Assembly (NCBI GenBank): GCA_018822885.1
Contig: JAHJJA010000160.1
Span: forward strand, 1-35,875
Reading direction: 5' to 3'
Origin: Candidatus Omnitrophota bacterium
GTDB taxonomy: Bacteria; Omnitrophota; Gorgyraeia; Gygaellales; Profunditerraquicolaceae
DNA: 35,875 nt
The position numbers were made by a program, and so were the translations under genes. Position 1 is the stretch's first letter. The number at the start of each line of letters is the position of its first letter. Positions 20,933 through 29,216 of the stretch are shown one piece after another. The notes under the pieces were generated by a model that did not search any database, was not told the origin of the DNA, and saw nothing but the letters and a program-made list of their open reading frames with translations.

Positions 20933-22312
20933 CTAAGTACGCTTCTTAATATGCATATCATAAACCTCAGAGCTAATCTTGCCTTCTTCAAATAACCTAG
21001 TAATTGAATCCTCCATAAGATGCATATTGGCCTTGCTGCCGGTCTGCACAACTGACGGAATCTGAACAAAATCTTCTGTATAAATAAGCCTGCGTATTGC
21101 CGTATTAGCAACGCAGACCTCGGTCGCTACTACGCGTCCGGTACCGTCTTTTTTCATTAAAAGCCTCTGGTTGATCGAGGCTCGGAAACACTGGGAAAGC
21201 CGGTTACAAAGAAGACGGCGCTGCTCCGCAGGAAACAAACTAATAATCCGCTCAAATGTCTGCACAGTATCAGTAGCATGAATAGATGTAATAACCAAGT
21301 GACCGGTTTCAGCCGCCTGAACGACTATCTCAAGAGTTTCGGCGTCAAAACTCTCACCCACAACAATCACGTCAGGATCCTGCCTGAGAGCCGCTCTTAA
21401 ACCACTGGCAAAACTCGTCACATCGATACCGACCTCGCGCTGTTTAACGATCGCTTTTTCATTCTTATGCACATACTCAATAGGCTGCTCAAGGGATAAA
21501 ATTACTCCACCGCGACGTTTATTAATATAATCCACCATGGCATTTATCGTAGTCGTCTTGCCTGCCCCTGAGGGACCGGAAACAAAAATAATCCCATCTT
21601 TTAAAAGGCTGATCTTGTGAATAATCTCCGGCAGCCCGAGTTCCTCCCGCGCCTTAATAAAAGATTGGATCTTACGAAAAACTACTTCCGGTACACCCCG
21701 TTGCTGATAAACGCTTACGCGAAACCGCGAACCATTCCTTAACGTGAAGGCAAAATCAAAATCCCTGACTTTCTCAAAAATGGCAAGCTGTTCTGAATTT
21801 AAAAGGCTATAAACCATCTCGGTGATCTCTTCCCCGCTTAATATTTGTTCGGATAAAGGTTTAATTACCCCGAATATGCGCACCATAGGCGGAGAATTAA
21901 AAGTGAGGTGTAAATCAGAAACATCCTTCTTATCAATGTTTTCTAAAAGCAGGTAAATATCCGTACGCTCAAGACGGCTTTTTATTTCTTCTTTATCCTG
22001 AGCAGGAGGATCAATAAATTCAATCCCGATAGCATAAGTAGTATCGGAAATCCGCTCTAAACGAACCACTCGAGCTTCAAGCTCTATAATGCTAACAGGC
22101 TCTCCGAGAAGAGACAATTCAATTTTTAAAACAGTGTCTAGAGGGATCTGGTTTTTAGTTTCAAACAATAAACCGGAAGCGCTAATATTAACGCTAACAG
22201 CATGATAAGTAAGATTCTTTAAGCCGTCACCGACAATTTGATATTTGAAACGAACGCGTAAACGTAGGCGCCGCTCTTTTCTTTTTTCTACAAAATCTTT
22301 TAACTTAATCAC
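20933..22312 (-). CDS. PilZ domain fused to a PilT-type retraction ATPase
   Basis: N-term EKRKERRLRLRVRF...VNISASGLLFET (PilZ RxxxR and NxSxxG); then VSGPSGAGKTTTINAMVDYIN (Walker A), LRQDPDVIVVGESFDAETL, TSIHATDTVQTFERII, AIRRLI. Confidence 0.85.
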   Translation of the reverse strand: MIKLKDFVEKRKERRLRLRVRFKYQIVGDGLKNLTYHAVSVNISASGLLFETKNQIPLDTVLKIELSLLGEPVSIIELEARVVRLERISDTTYAIGIEFIDPPAQDKEEIKSRLERTDIYLLLENIDKKDVSDLHLTFNSPPMVRIFGVIKPLSEQILSGEEITEMVYSLLNSEQLAIFEKVRDFDFAFTLRNGSRFRVSVYQQRGVPEVVFRKIQSFIKAREELGLPEIIHKISLLKDGIIFVSGPSGAGKTTTINAMVDYINKRRGGVILSLEQPIEYVHKNEKAIVKQREVGIDVTSFASGLRAALRQDPDVIVVGESFDAETLEIVVQAAETGHLVITSIHATDTVQTFERIISLFPAEQRRLLCNRLSQCFRASINQRLLMKKDGTGRVVATEVCVANTAIRRLIYTEDFVQIPSVVQTGSKANMHLMEDSITRLFEEGKISSEVYDMHIKKRT

Positions 22313-22332
22313 ACTTATACCCCCCTATCTGC

Positions 22333-23469
22333 CTATTTCAAGAATTCCTCTTCTGCTGCCCTGACACCCTTGCCCATCTCGAATTTATGGCCCATCTGCG
22401 CAAGGACCTTTTCAAGGCAGGAGATCCCCGCGATGATATCGAACTCCTCGATAAAACCCATATGCGCTATCCTGATAAGCTTTCCCTTCATCTCGCCCTG
22501 TCCTCCGGCGATAGTAACACCGTAAGTATCACGCATAGTCTTGACAAGTTTTTCTCCGTCTAAGCCCTGCGGCACCTTTGCCGCTGTAACCACATCAGAA
22601 GCTGCGGTAGGAGCAAACAGCCCTAAGCCGAGCGCTTGTACCGCTACCCTTGTGGCATCCGCCATTTTCTTATGGCGCGCAAAGACCTTTTCCAGTCCGT
22701 CCTCCTTGATCATTGCTAAAGCCTCATTAAGCGCTATGATCAAAGTTATCGCCGGAGTAAAAGGAGTATCGGTCTTGTCTATTGCTTTCTTGGCCTTTCG
22801 TAAATCGAAATAGTACCTCGGAGACTTTGAGGCCTCGATTAATTTGAAAGCCTTAGGGCTCACCGAAATAAATCCTAAACCCGGAGGAAGCATAAGGCCT
22901 TTTTGCGAACCGGAGACTACCACATCGCAAAACCATTCATCGGTTTTTAAATCAATAGCCCCTAAACCGCTAATGGCGTCTACCACCAAGACTGCTTCCG
23001 TTTTATTAACCACTTCCCCGATGGCTTTAATATCATTTACAACGCCTGTAGAAGTCTCGCATAAAGTCGTAAATACCACCTTGATCTTTGGATTAGCCTT
23101 TAATCTTTTTTCGATTTCAAGCGGGCTTACGGCTTTGCCCCACTCAACATCGATAATCTCGGCGTTGATCCCATAGGGCTTGCACAACTCTGCCCATCTT
23201 TCCCCGAATTTACCACCCTGTACGCTTAAAGCGGTATCACCGGGAGAAAGTAAATTAATAACCGAAGCCTCCATGGCGCCGGTTCCTGAAGAAGCCAGAA
23301 TGAAGACATCGTTCTTTGTCTGAAATACATACTTTAGCCCCTCTGTCGCCTCTTTTAATATCGCCTGAAATTGCGGCGTGCGATGATGTATTATCGGCCT
23401 GCTCATCGCTTCGGAAACTTTCGGCGGTAAAGGAGTGGGACCTGGGGTGAGAAGATAGTTCTTACGCAT
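22333..23469 (-). CDS. Class V aminotransferase (serine/alanine-glyoxylate aminotransferase family)
   Basis: YLLTPGPTPLPPKVSEAM, HHRTPQF, SSGTGAMEASV, VSGSQKGLMLPPGL (PLP lysine). Confidence 0.9.
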   Translation of the reverse strand: MRKNYLLTPGPTPLPPKVSEAMSRPIIHHRTPQFQAILKEATEGLKYVFQTKNDVFILASSGTGAMEASVINLLSPGDTALSVQGGKFGERWAELCKPYGINAEIIDVEWGKAVSPLEIEKRLKANPKIKVVFTTLCETSTGVVNDIKAIGEVVNKTEAVLVVDAISGLGAIDLKTDEWFCDVVVSGSQKGLMLPPGLGFISVSPKAFKLIEASKSPRYYFDLRKAKKAIDKTDTPFTPAITLIIALNEALAMIKEDGLEKVFARHKKMADATRVAVQALGLGLFAPTAASDVVTAAKVPQGLDGEKLVKTMRDTYGVTIAGGQGEMKGKLIRIAHMGFIEEFDIIAGISCLEKVLAQMGHKFEMGKGVRAAEEEFLK

Positions 23470-23488
23470 GTGTATCCTCCGTATTAAT

Positions 23489-23552
23489 TGGATTACAAGT
23501 CACAAGAGGATTACTTATGACTTTGTGACATTGTAACCTTATGACTATGTTA
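23489..23552. repeat. Intergenic GTCAYAAG-type hairpin repeat (locus C)
   Basis: Minus strand AGTCATAAGGTTACAATGTCACAAAGTCATAAGTAATCCTCTTGTGACTTGTAATCC; imperfect hairpin GGTTACAATGTCACAAAG / CTTGTGACTTGTAATCC. Confidence 0.6.
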
Positions 23553-24161
23553 TTATTTCTGTTTTCCGGGGACGATCACTTCATCGATAAGGCCGTACTC
23601 CCTTGCTTCCTGTGCGGACATAAAGAAGTCGCGATCGGTATCCTTCTGAATCTTTTCCAAAGGCTGACCGGAGTGAGTTGCTAATATCCCGTTTATCCTG
23701 TCGCGCATCAACAAGATTTCTTTAGCATGGCGGGAGATATCCTCCGCTGCCCCCTGCACTCCACCCCAAGGCTGATGGATCATAACCCTGGAATTAGGCA
23801 AAGTGTGACGCTTACCCTTGGTGCCGGCGCATAAAAGCAAAGCACCCATGCTGGAAGCCTGTCCTACGCAATAAGTGGCTACATCACATTTTACAAACTG
23901 CATGGTATCGTAAATAGCTAGCCCGCTTGTAACCGAACCCCCCGGAGAATTGATGTAAATACTGATATCCTTAGTCACATCCTCCATCTGCAAAAACAGC
24001 ATTTGGGCGACGATCAGGTTAGCCACATAATCATCGATTGGGGTGCCGATAAAGACAATGCGGTCCTTTAGAAGGCGCGAATAAATATCGTATGCGCGCT
24101 CATAACCGCGCGAGGTCTGTTCGATAACCATCGGAACCAATGTTTGATTTTTGATATCCAT
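23553..24161 (-). CDS. clpP: ATP-dependent Clp protease proteolytic subunit
   Basis: [35 protein letters not shown] (catalytic Ser and His), [20 protein letters not shown]. Confidence 0.97.
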   Translation of the reverse strand: MDIKNQTLVPMVIEQTSRGYERAYDIYSRLLKDRIVFIGTPIDDYVANLIVAQMLFLQMEDVTKDISIYINSPGGSVTSGLAIYDTMQFVKCDVATYCVGQASSMGALLLCAGTKGKRHTLPNSRVMIHQPWGGVQGAAEDISRHAKEILLMRDRINGILATHSGQPLEKIQKDTDRDFFMSAQEAREYGLIDEVIVPGKQK

Positions 24162-24190
24162 GTTTACCTCCGGTTTTAAATGTTACAGGG

Positions 24191-25069
24191 TTAAGCCTCT
24201 TCCTGCCACTGTGCTTCTCTAAGCAGCATCTCCATCACCTTGCGAGGCATGTGATCGTCAAGGACTATACTTTCTTTTTTGGCTATATCGGCAAGCGCAA
24301 GGTATACCCTGACCTGTTTTTCTGCGTCAGGCTGAAGTTCTTTAGTGAGAGTCGTATCCTGTTCGTCGATTTTCTCGCGGGGAACGCCTTTTAACGCAAG
24401 GTCTACCTTTGCCTGGCGCACCATATCCGCCACCTGACGATTCACCATCGATTGAGGCACTTTAAAATCCAGCCCCTTCATCACACTCTCGATGATCTCA
24501 TTCTCTATCCTCTGGCGCTCCTGGTTCTCTTTATGCGCAAAGGCCTGACGCTCTATTGCTTTTTCTAATTCCGCCAGATTCGGATAACCCAGGCCCTTAG
24601 CAAAACCGTCATCCAGGGAATCGAGCTTGCGGGATTCTTTAAGAGAGTCAAGATTCCGCTTGATTTCTTCCGCAGAAACAGAGACTTTCTTGTATTTGAT
24701 CTTGATGCCTTTATAATCCTTTGCGTTTATCTCCGGACTTACTTCAACCGTAGCCTTAAAAGAAAGGTTTACCCTATCCAGCTTGACATCGGCGATCTCC
24801 GGCAATTCAATGACATCCAGCTTCTCCTGGTCAATGGCCTGATTATAAACATCCGGCACTAAATCTTTGAGCACCTGTTCGTGAACAAGGGAGGAATACT
24901 GCTTCTCGACCATGTCGCGAGGGGCATGCCCGGGACGAAAACCGGGGATCTTTGCCTCTTGCGTAACTTTCTTAAAAACTTCTTCGAATTTATTCTTTAC
25001 TAAATCTCCGCTAACCTCAATAATAAGTTCGCGCTTGTTGTTATCAAGTTTCTTTACTTCGATCTTCAT
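24191..25069 (-). CDS. tig: Trigger factor lacking the FKBP/PPIase domain
   Basis: IPGFRPGHAPRDMVEKQY ribosome-binding signature; C-terminal helical region; upstream of clpP; only 292 aa. Confidence 0.88.
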   Translation of the reverse strand: MKIEVKKLDNNKRELIIEVSGDLVKNKFEEVFKKVTQEAKIPGFRPGHAPRDMVEKQYSSLVHEQVLKDLVPDVYNQAIDQEKLDVIELPEIADVKLDRVNLSFKATVEVSPEINAKDYKGIKIKYKKVSVSAEEIKRNLDSLKESRKLDSLDDGFAKGLGYPNLAELEKAIERQAFAHKENQERQRIENEIIESVMKGLDFKVPQSMVNRQVADMVRQAKVDLALKGVPREKIDEQDTTLTKELQPDAEKQVRVYLALADIAKKESIVLDDHMPRKVMEMLLREAQWQEEA

Positions 25070-25084
25070 CTCTTTCCTTTCCTG

Positions 25085-25131
25085 TCCCGCACCTTTTTAC
25101 CACTTAAAATAGATTTATAAAACGTGCGGGA
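25085..25131. promoter_or_regulatory. 8-bp inverted repeat flanking an AT-rich segment upstream of tig
   Basis: TCCCGCAC (25085-25092) and GTGCGGGA (25124-25131) flank TATAAA-like sequence on the minus strand. Confidence 0.4.
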
Positions 25132-25143
25132 TAACTTCAGCCA

Positions 25144-25183
25144 ATGACTTATGTTCTCCGCCTCCGGCGGCTCCATAAGTCAT
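25144..25183. repeat. Nested hairpin with GTCATAAG-type outer arms (locus D)
   Basis: Perfect 10-bp outer arms ATGACTTATG / CATAAGTCAT enclosing CCGCC-TCC-GGCGG. Confidence 0.65.
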
Positions 25184-25191
25184 GGATTCAC

Positions 25192-25914
25192 TTACATCCT
25201 AAACTTTTCGCCCAGATAAATCTGACGTGCCTGCGGGTTATTAATCAGTTCTTCGGCTGTACCTGAAATAAGTATTTTGCCTTCTGCGATCAAATAAGCT
25301 CTATCGGTTATGGAAAGGGTCTCTCTCACATTGTGGTCCGTAAGTAAAATCCCAAGCCCCTTCTCCCTTAACTCTTTGATGATTTCCTGCGCCTCATTCA
25401 CAACGATCGGATCTATCCCCGAAAACGGCTCATCCAGAAGTATGAAAGACGGATTAGTTACCAGCGCCCGGGTTATCTCAAGGCGCCTTCTCTCTCCTCC
25501 GGACAAGGTATAAGCCTTGCTCTTTGCCAAATGCGCGATATTAAGCTCCTCAAGGAGTTTCTGGAGCCTGCGCTTTCTTTCTATCCTGGAGATCGGCAAC
25601 GTCTCAAGAATAGCCATTATATTCTGTTCCACGCTAAGCTTCTTAAAAACCGAAGATTCCTGCGCCAGATACCCAATACCCAGACGCGCGCGCTCGTGGA
25701 TAGAAAACTGCGTAATATCATTATTGTCGTAAATAATCGAGCCCCGCTCAGGGGGGATAATACCTACGACCATATAAAAGGTAGTGGTTTTGCCGGCGCC
25801 ATTGGGGCCCAATAAGCCCACTATCTCGCTGCGCTTTACAAGGATATCAACGCCTTTTACGACTTGCCTTCCGCCGTAACTTTTAGATAAACCCTTAATT
25901 TCCAGCAGATGCAT
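25192..25914 (-). CDS. lptB: LPS export ABC transporter ATP-binding protein
   Basis: GLLGPNGAGKTTTFYMVVG, YTLSGGERRRLEITRAL, FILLDEPFSGIDPIVV, LLTDHNVRETL. Confidence 0.96.
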   Translation of the reverse strand: MHLLEIKGLSKSYGGRQVVKGVDILVKRSEIVGLLGPNGAGKTTTFYMVVGIIPPERGSIIYDNNDITQFSIHERARLGIGYLAQESSVFKKLSVEQNIMAILETLPISRIERKRRLQKLLEELNIAHLAKSKAYTLSGGERRRLEITRALVTNPSFILLDEPFSGIDPIVVNEAQEIIKELREKGLGILLTDHNVRETLSITDRAYLIAEGKILISGTAEELINNPQARQIYLGEKFRM

Positions 25915-26866
25915 CTTTTAGATCCTCCGCAGAGTATAAGATCAATTTCGGCTTGCCGCGTAAAATAAGTTTTTTATCGGCAGCGGTATAGATGGCTTCT
26001 TCGCTGTAAGAGGCATTTTCTCCGCGCATGACCTTGACATTGCCGCGCGCGAGGATCTTATCGATCTTGCCTCCCATAAAAGCAGAAGGGGCAGCGCTAG
26101 CCTCTTGGACTTGCGCCTCCTCCTTCTTGGAAGAGAAAAAATATACATCCAGTCTATCGCTGTAAATGGCTAATTCTTGCCTAACTACTTTAACATTATT
26201 TTGAAAGTAAGCAACATTTTTTTCATAATCAACCTCAAGCGGCCCATCGCAGGTAATGGTGATCTTATCCTTTAATCCATCGGGCTTTGCCTTCTCCGCT
26301 TCAGTAGGATTAATATCAAGCTTGACATCCTTTTCTAAAGAGACTCTTTTTAAACCCGGCTCACCCTTGGCCCCCGTAGCGACCGTAACGACATTATCCC
26401 TCTCGATACTGACTAAATCAGGAGTGCTAAGGTTTGAGGCCTTCCTGTCCCAATCAAGGGAATTAGTAGTCAATTTTGTTCCGGAGCTGGTAGTGATGAC
26501 CACATTCTTCTCTAAGTGCAGCTTACCGTCTGTCTTATTGAAATCCCCCTTGTCAGCCTTTAATTTTACATTCTCATCCTTGCCGTAGAGATTTCCGGTC
26601 ACCTCATTAAGCTTGACCGTATCCGTCATAATATCGGCGGACTTGCCGGCGATATCCCAGGTCTTTTTGCCTTTTTCCCCGTATCCTGCGAGAGAAAAAT
26701 CATTGACTTGCCCCGCATCCGTGACATTCCCCATCTGAGGAGAAAGCTCTTCCTGTGGCTGCATATCTTGAGCAGATACAACAGAATAACCAAAAATCAA
26801 TGGCCAAATCCCGATCAACAGACAATATCTGATAGCTAATTTAGTAATTTTAAAATATTTAAACAT
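25895..26866 (-). CDS. LPS transport periplasmic protein, apparent LptC-LptA (OstA) fusion
   Basis: LptC-like FSLAGYGEKGKKTWDIAGKSADIM...LTTNSLDWDRKASNLSTPDLVSI followed by OstA-like ITCDGPLEVDYEKNVAYFQNNVKVVRQELAIYSDRLDVYF...ILARGNVKVMRGENASYSEEAIY; overlaps lptB. Confidence 0.75.
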   Translation of the reverse strand: MFKYFKITKLAIRYCLLIGIWPLIFGYSVVSAQDMQPQEELSPQMGNVTDAGQVNDFSLAGYGEKGKKTWDIAGKSADIMTDTVKLNEVTGNLYGKDENVKLKADKGDFNKTDGKLHLEKNVVITTSSGTKLTTNSLDWDRKASNLSTPDLVSIERDNVVTVATGAKGEPGLKRVSLEKDVKLDINPTEAEKAKPDGLKDKITITCDGPLEVDYEKNVAYFQNNVKVVRQELAIYSDRLDVYFFSSKKEEAQVQEASAAPSAFMGGKIDKILARGNVKVMRGENASYSEEAIYTAADKKLILRGKPKLILYSAEDLKDASAGN

Positions 26867-27395
26867 CGTAAGCCTTAAGAACCTCTTCCCATTTCCCCTG
26901 GGCTTTGAGTATAATCTCGGCGATCTCCCGGACCGCCCCCCTTCCGCCCTCTCTTATGGTAATATATGCGGCCGCCTTTTTTATATCTTGAGCGGCATTA
27001 AAGACCGCAACCGGAAAACCCACCCTTTTTATCAAGCAAAGGTCCACCAGATCGTCTCCGACAAAACAAACCTCATCTAGCTCGACCTTATATTTCTTAA
27101 GGATCTTATCCAAAACCGCGGACTTAGGCGAGATATTTTCGAATACCTCCGCCACGTGCATATCGCGGGCGCGAGGGCGTATAGCGCGCGAGCCTTTTGC
27201 GGTGATCAAAACAGTTTTTATTCCTGCCTTGTGAAGAAGATAAACTCCCAATCCGTCGTGGACATCAAAAAGCTTCATGTCGTGCCCGCGCGAATCATAA
27301 ATGATCCGTCCGTCGGTCAAAACGCCGTCCACATCAAGAAGAAATAATTTGATCTTTTTGACTTTATCTTTCAGGTCCTGGTAAAAATCCTGCAT
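26859..27395 (-). CDS. kdsC: Kdo 8-phosphate phosphatase (HAD IIIA)
   Basis: LFLLDVDGVLTDGRIIYDSRG, FVGDDLVDLCLIKRVGFPVAV; Kdo gene cluster. Confidence 0.93.
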   Translation of the reverse strand: MQDFYQDLKDKVKKIKLFLLDVDGVLTDGRIIYDSRGHDMKLFDVHDGLGVYLLHKAGIKTVLITAKGSRAIRPRARDMHVAEVFENISPKSAVLDKILKKYKVELDEVCFVGDDLVDLCLIKRVGFPVAVFNAAQDIKKAAAYITIREGGRGAVREIAEIILKAQGKWEEVLKAYDV

Positions 27396-27420
27396 TTTTA
27401 AGTTTTTTTGTTTAGGGAGA

Positions 27421-28389
27421 TTAAACGAGGCCTGCTTTTAATAGGTCCTGCACATCCAACAACCCCACCGGGCGCATAAAATCATCTACAACGGGGACCT
27501 CATCTATCTTCTTTTCCCTCAAGATCCTTAGCGCCTCAACCGCAAGCATCCCCTTCTTTACTACGGCAGGATCTTTAGTCATCACTTCTTTAATTTTACG
27601 CTTGGGCAGGTTCCCATCCGAATCAAGATGGCGCCTAAGGTCTCCGTCAGTAAATATCCCGATTAGTTTTCCGTTTTTATCCACAACACTGGCCGAGCCT
27701 GCGCGCGACTGGGTGATCTTTAACAAGACATCGGAAACTCTTCTGTCCTCATTGACAATCGGGTTTGCCTGGCCGCGGCGCATAATATCATCCACTTTTA
27801 AAAGCAGCCTCCTGCCCAATGACCCGCCGGGATGATACAAGGCAAAATCCTTTTCTTGGAAATTCTTAAGCTCCAATAAACAAACGCTTATGGCATCGCT
27901 CATCGCCAATGCCGCTGTGGTTGAAGCTGTGGGAGCCAGGCCCAAAGGACAAGCCTCTTTTTTTACCGAAACGTCTAAGACCACATCGCTGTATTTTGCC
28001 AATACAGAACCGGGGTTCCCTGTAAGTGCAATTATCTTTGAGCCGATCTTTTTTAAGATCGGAAGGAGCTTTTTCATTTCTTCCGTTGAGCCGCTATTTG
28101 AAAGCACGATTACGACATCCTCCTGCGTCACTTTGCCTAAATCGCCGTGAATCGCCTCTGCGGTATGCAAAAATAAACTCGGGGTGCCCGTCGAAGCAAG
28201 TGTCGCTGAAAATTTCTGGGCGATTATCCCGGTCTTGCCCATACCGCTTACCACGACCCTACCCTTAGTCTTAGTTATTATATCCAGGGCTTTTTTAAAA
28301 TTTCCGGAGATACGGGGCCTTAACGCCTTTATCGCATCGGCTTCAATATCTAAGACCTGCCTTGCCCTCTTGATCACATTCATCTTCAC
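27421..28389 (-). CDS. kdsD: D-arabinose 5-phosphate isomerase (SIS + two CBS)
   Basis: VVSGMGKTGIIAQKFSATLASTGTPSLFLHTAEAIHGDLG, HPGGSLGRRLLLKVDDIM, CBS repeats. Confidence 0.95.
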   Translation of the reverse strand: MKMNVIKRARQVLDIEADAIKALRPRISGNFKKALDIITKTKGRVVVSGMGKTGIIAQKFSATLASTGTPSLFLHTAEAIHGDLGKVTQEDVVIVLSNSGSTEEMKKLLPILKKIGSKIIALTGNPGSVLAKYSDVVLDVSVKKEACPLGLAPTASTTAALAMSDAISVCLLELKNFQEKDFALYHPGGSLGRRLLLKVDDIMRRGQANPIVNEDRRVSDVLLKITQSRAGSASVVDKNGKLIGIFTDGDLRRHLDSDGNLPKRKIKEVMTKDPAVVKKGMLAVEALRILREKKIDEVPVVDDFMRPVGLLDVQDLLKAGLV

Positions 28390-28403
28390 TCTAACCCTTT
28401 ATT

Positions 28404-29216
28404 TTAAACCGCCTCTTCTATCTTTCTTATCTGCTTCAGTAGCTTTTCCAGGTCTTTCAAACTGATCATATTGGGCCCGTCGCAAAGTGCCTTATCCGGA
28501 TGAGGATGCACCTCTAAAAACAGCCCGTCGCAGCCAAAGGCCACTGCCGCGCGGGACAGGCCTTCGACGAACTGCCTCTGCCCACCGGATGACTTTCCCT
28601 GCCCACCGGGAAGTTGCACGCTGTGAGCAGCATCATAAATAACCGGATACCCAAAATCGCGCATTATCGCAAGACTCCTGAAATCAGTCACTAAATTATT
28701 GTAACCAAAACTCACTCCGCGCTCGGTAATCAAAATCTGTTTATTTCCCGTAGCTTCGATCTTCTTAACGATCGGAAGCATATCCCATGGAGCTAAGAAT
28801 TGGCCCTTTTTGATATTTACAGCTTTGCCAGTCTTTGCCGCGGCCAAAACAATGTCTGTCTGGCGGCACAAAAACGCGGGTATCTGGATGATATCAGCTA
28901 CCCTCGCAACATCATCGATCTCCTTTTGGCAGTGGATATCAGTGAGGACCGGTAACTTTAATCTATCCTTGACCTTTTTTAAGACTTCGAGGCCTTTTTT
29001 TACTCCGGGGCCGCGGAAAGACTCTATCGATAAACGATTTGCCTTATCAAAACTCGATTTAAAAATATAGGGAATACCGAACTTTGCCGCTATCTCCTTG
29101 ATCCTCTTGCCTGTTTCAAGGCAAAGCTGTTCTGATTCGATGACGCAAGGCCCGGCAATAAGCACCAGCTGATTCCTTCCTCCGATAACGATATCTTTAA
29201 TCTTGACTTGTTGCAT
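28404..29216 (-). CDS. kdsA: 2-dehydro-3-deoxyphosphooctonate aldolase (Kdo-8-P synthase)
   Basis: LIAGPCVIES, FKSSFDKANR, SFRGPGVKKGLEVL, PVIYDAAHSVQLPGG. Confidence 0.97.
   Translation of the reverse strand: MQQVKIKDIVIGGRNQLVLIAGPCVIESEQLCLETGKRIKEIAAKFGIPYIFKSSFDKANRLSIESFRGPGVKKGLEVLKKVKDRLKLPVLTDIHCQKEIDDVARVADIIQIPAFLCRQTDIVLAAAKTGKAVNIKKGQFLAPWDMLPIVKKIEATGNKQILITERGVSFGYNNLVTDFRSLAIMRDFGYPVIYDAAHSVQLPGGQGKSSGGQRQFVEGLSRAAVAFGCDGLFLEVHPHPDKALCDGPNMISLKDLEKLLKQIRKIEEAV

Noticed and set aside
20917-21111. N-terminal extension of the serA ORF (65 aa)
   Set aside because: Overlaps the PilZ-PilT CDS; canonical SerA start MKILISDPLSEEGV is at 20916.
25942-26148. 68-aa minus-strand ORF inside the LptC-LptA gene
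   Set aside because: Alternative frame of a conserved gene, basic low-complexity sequence.
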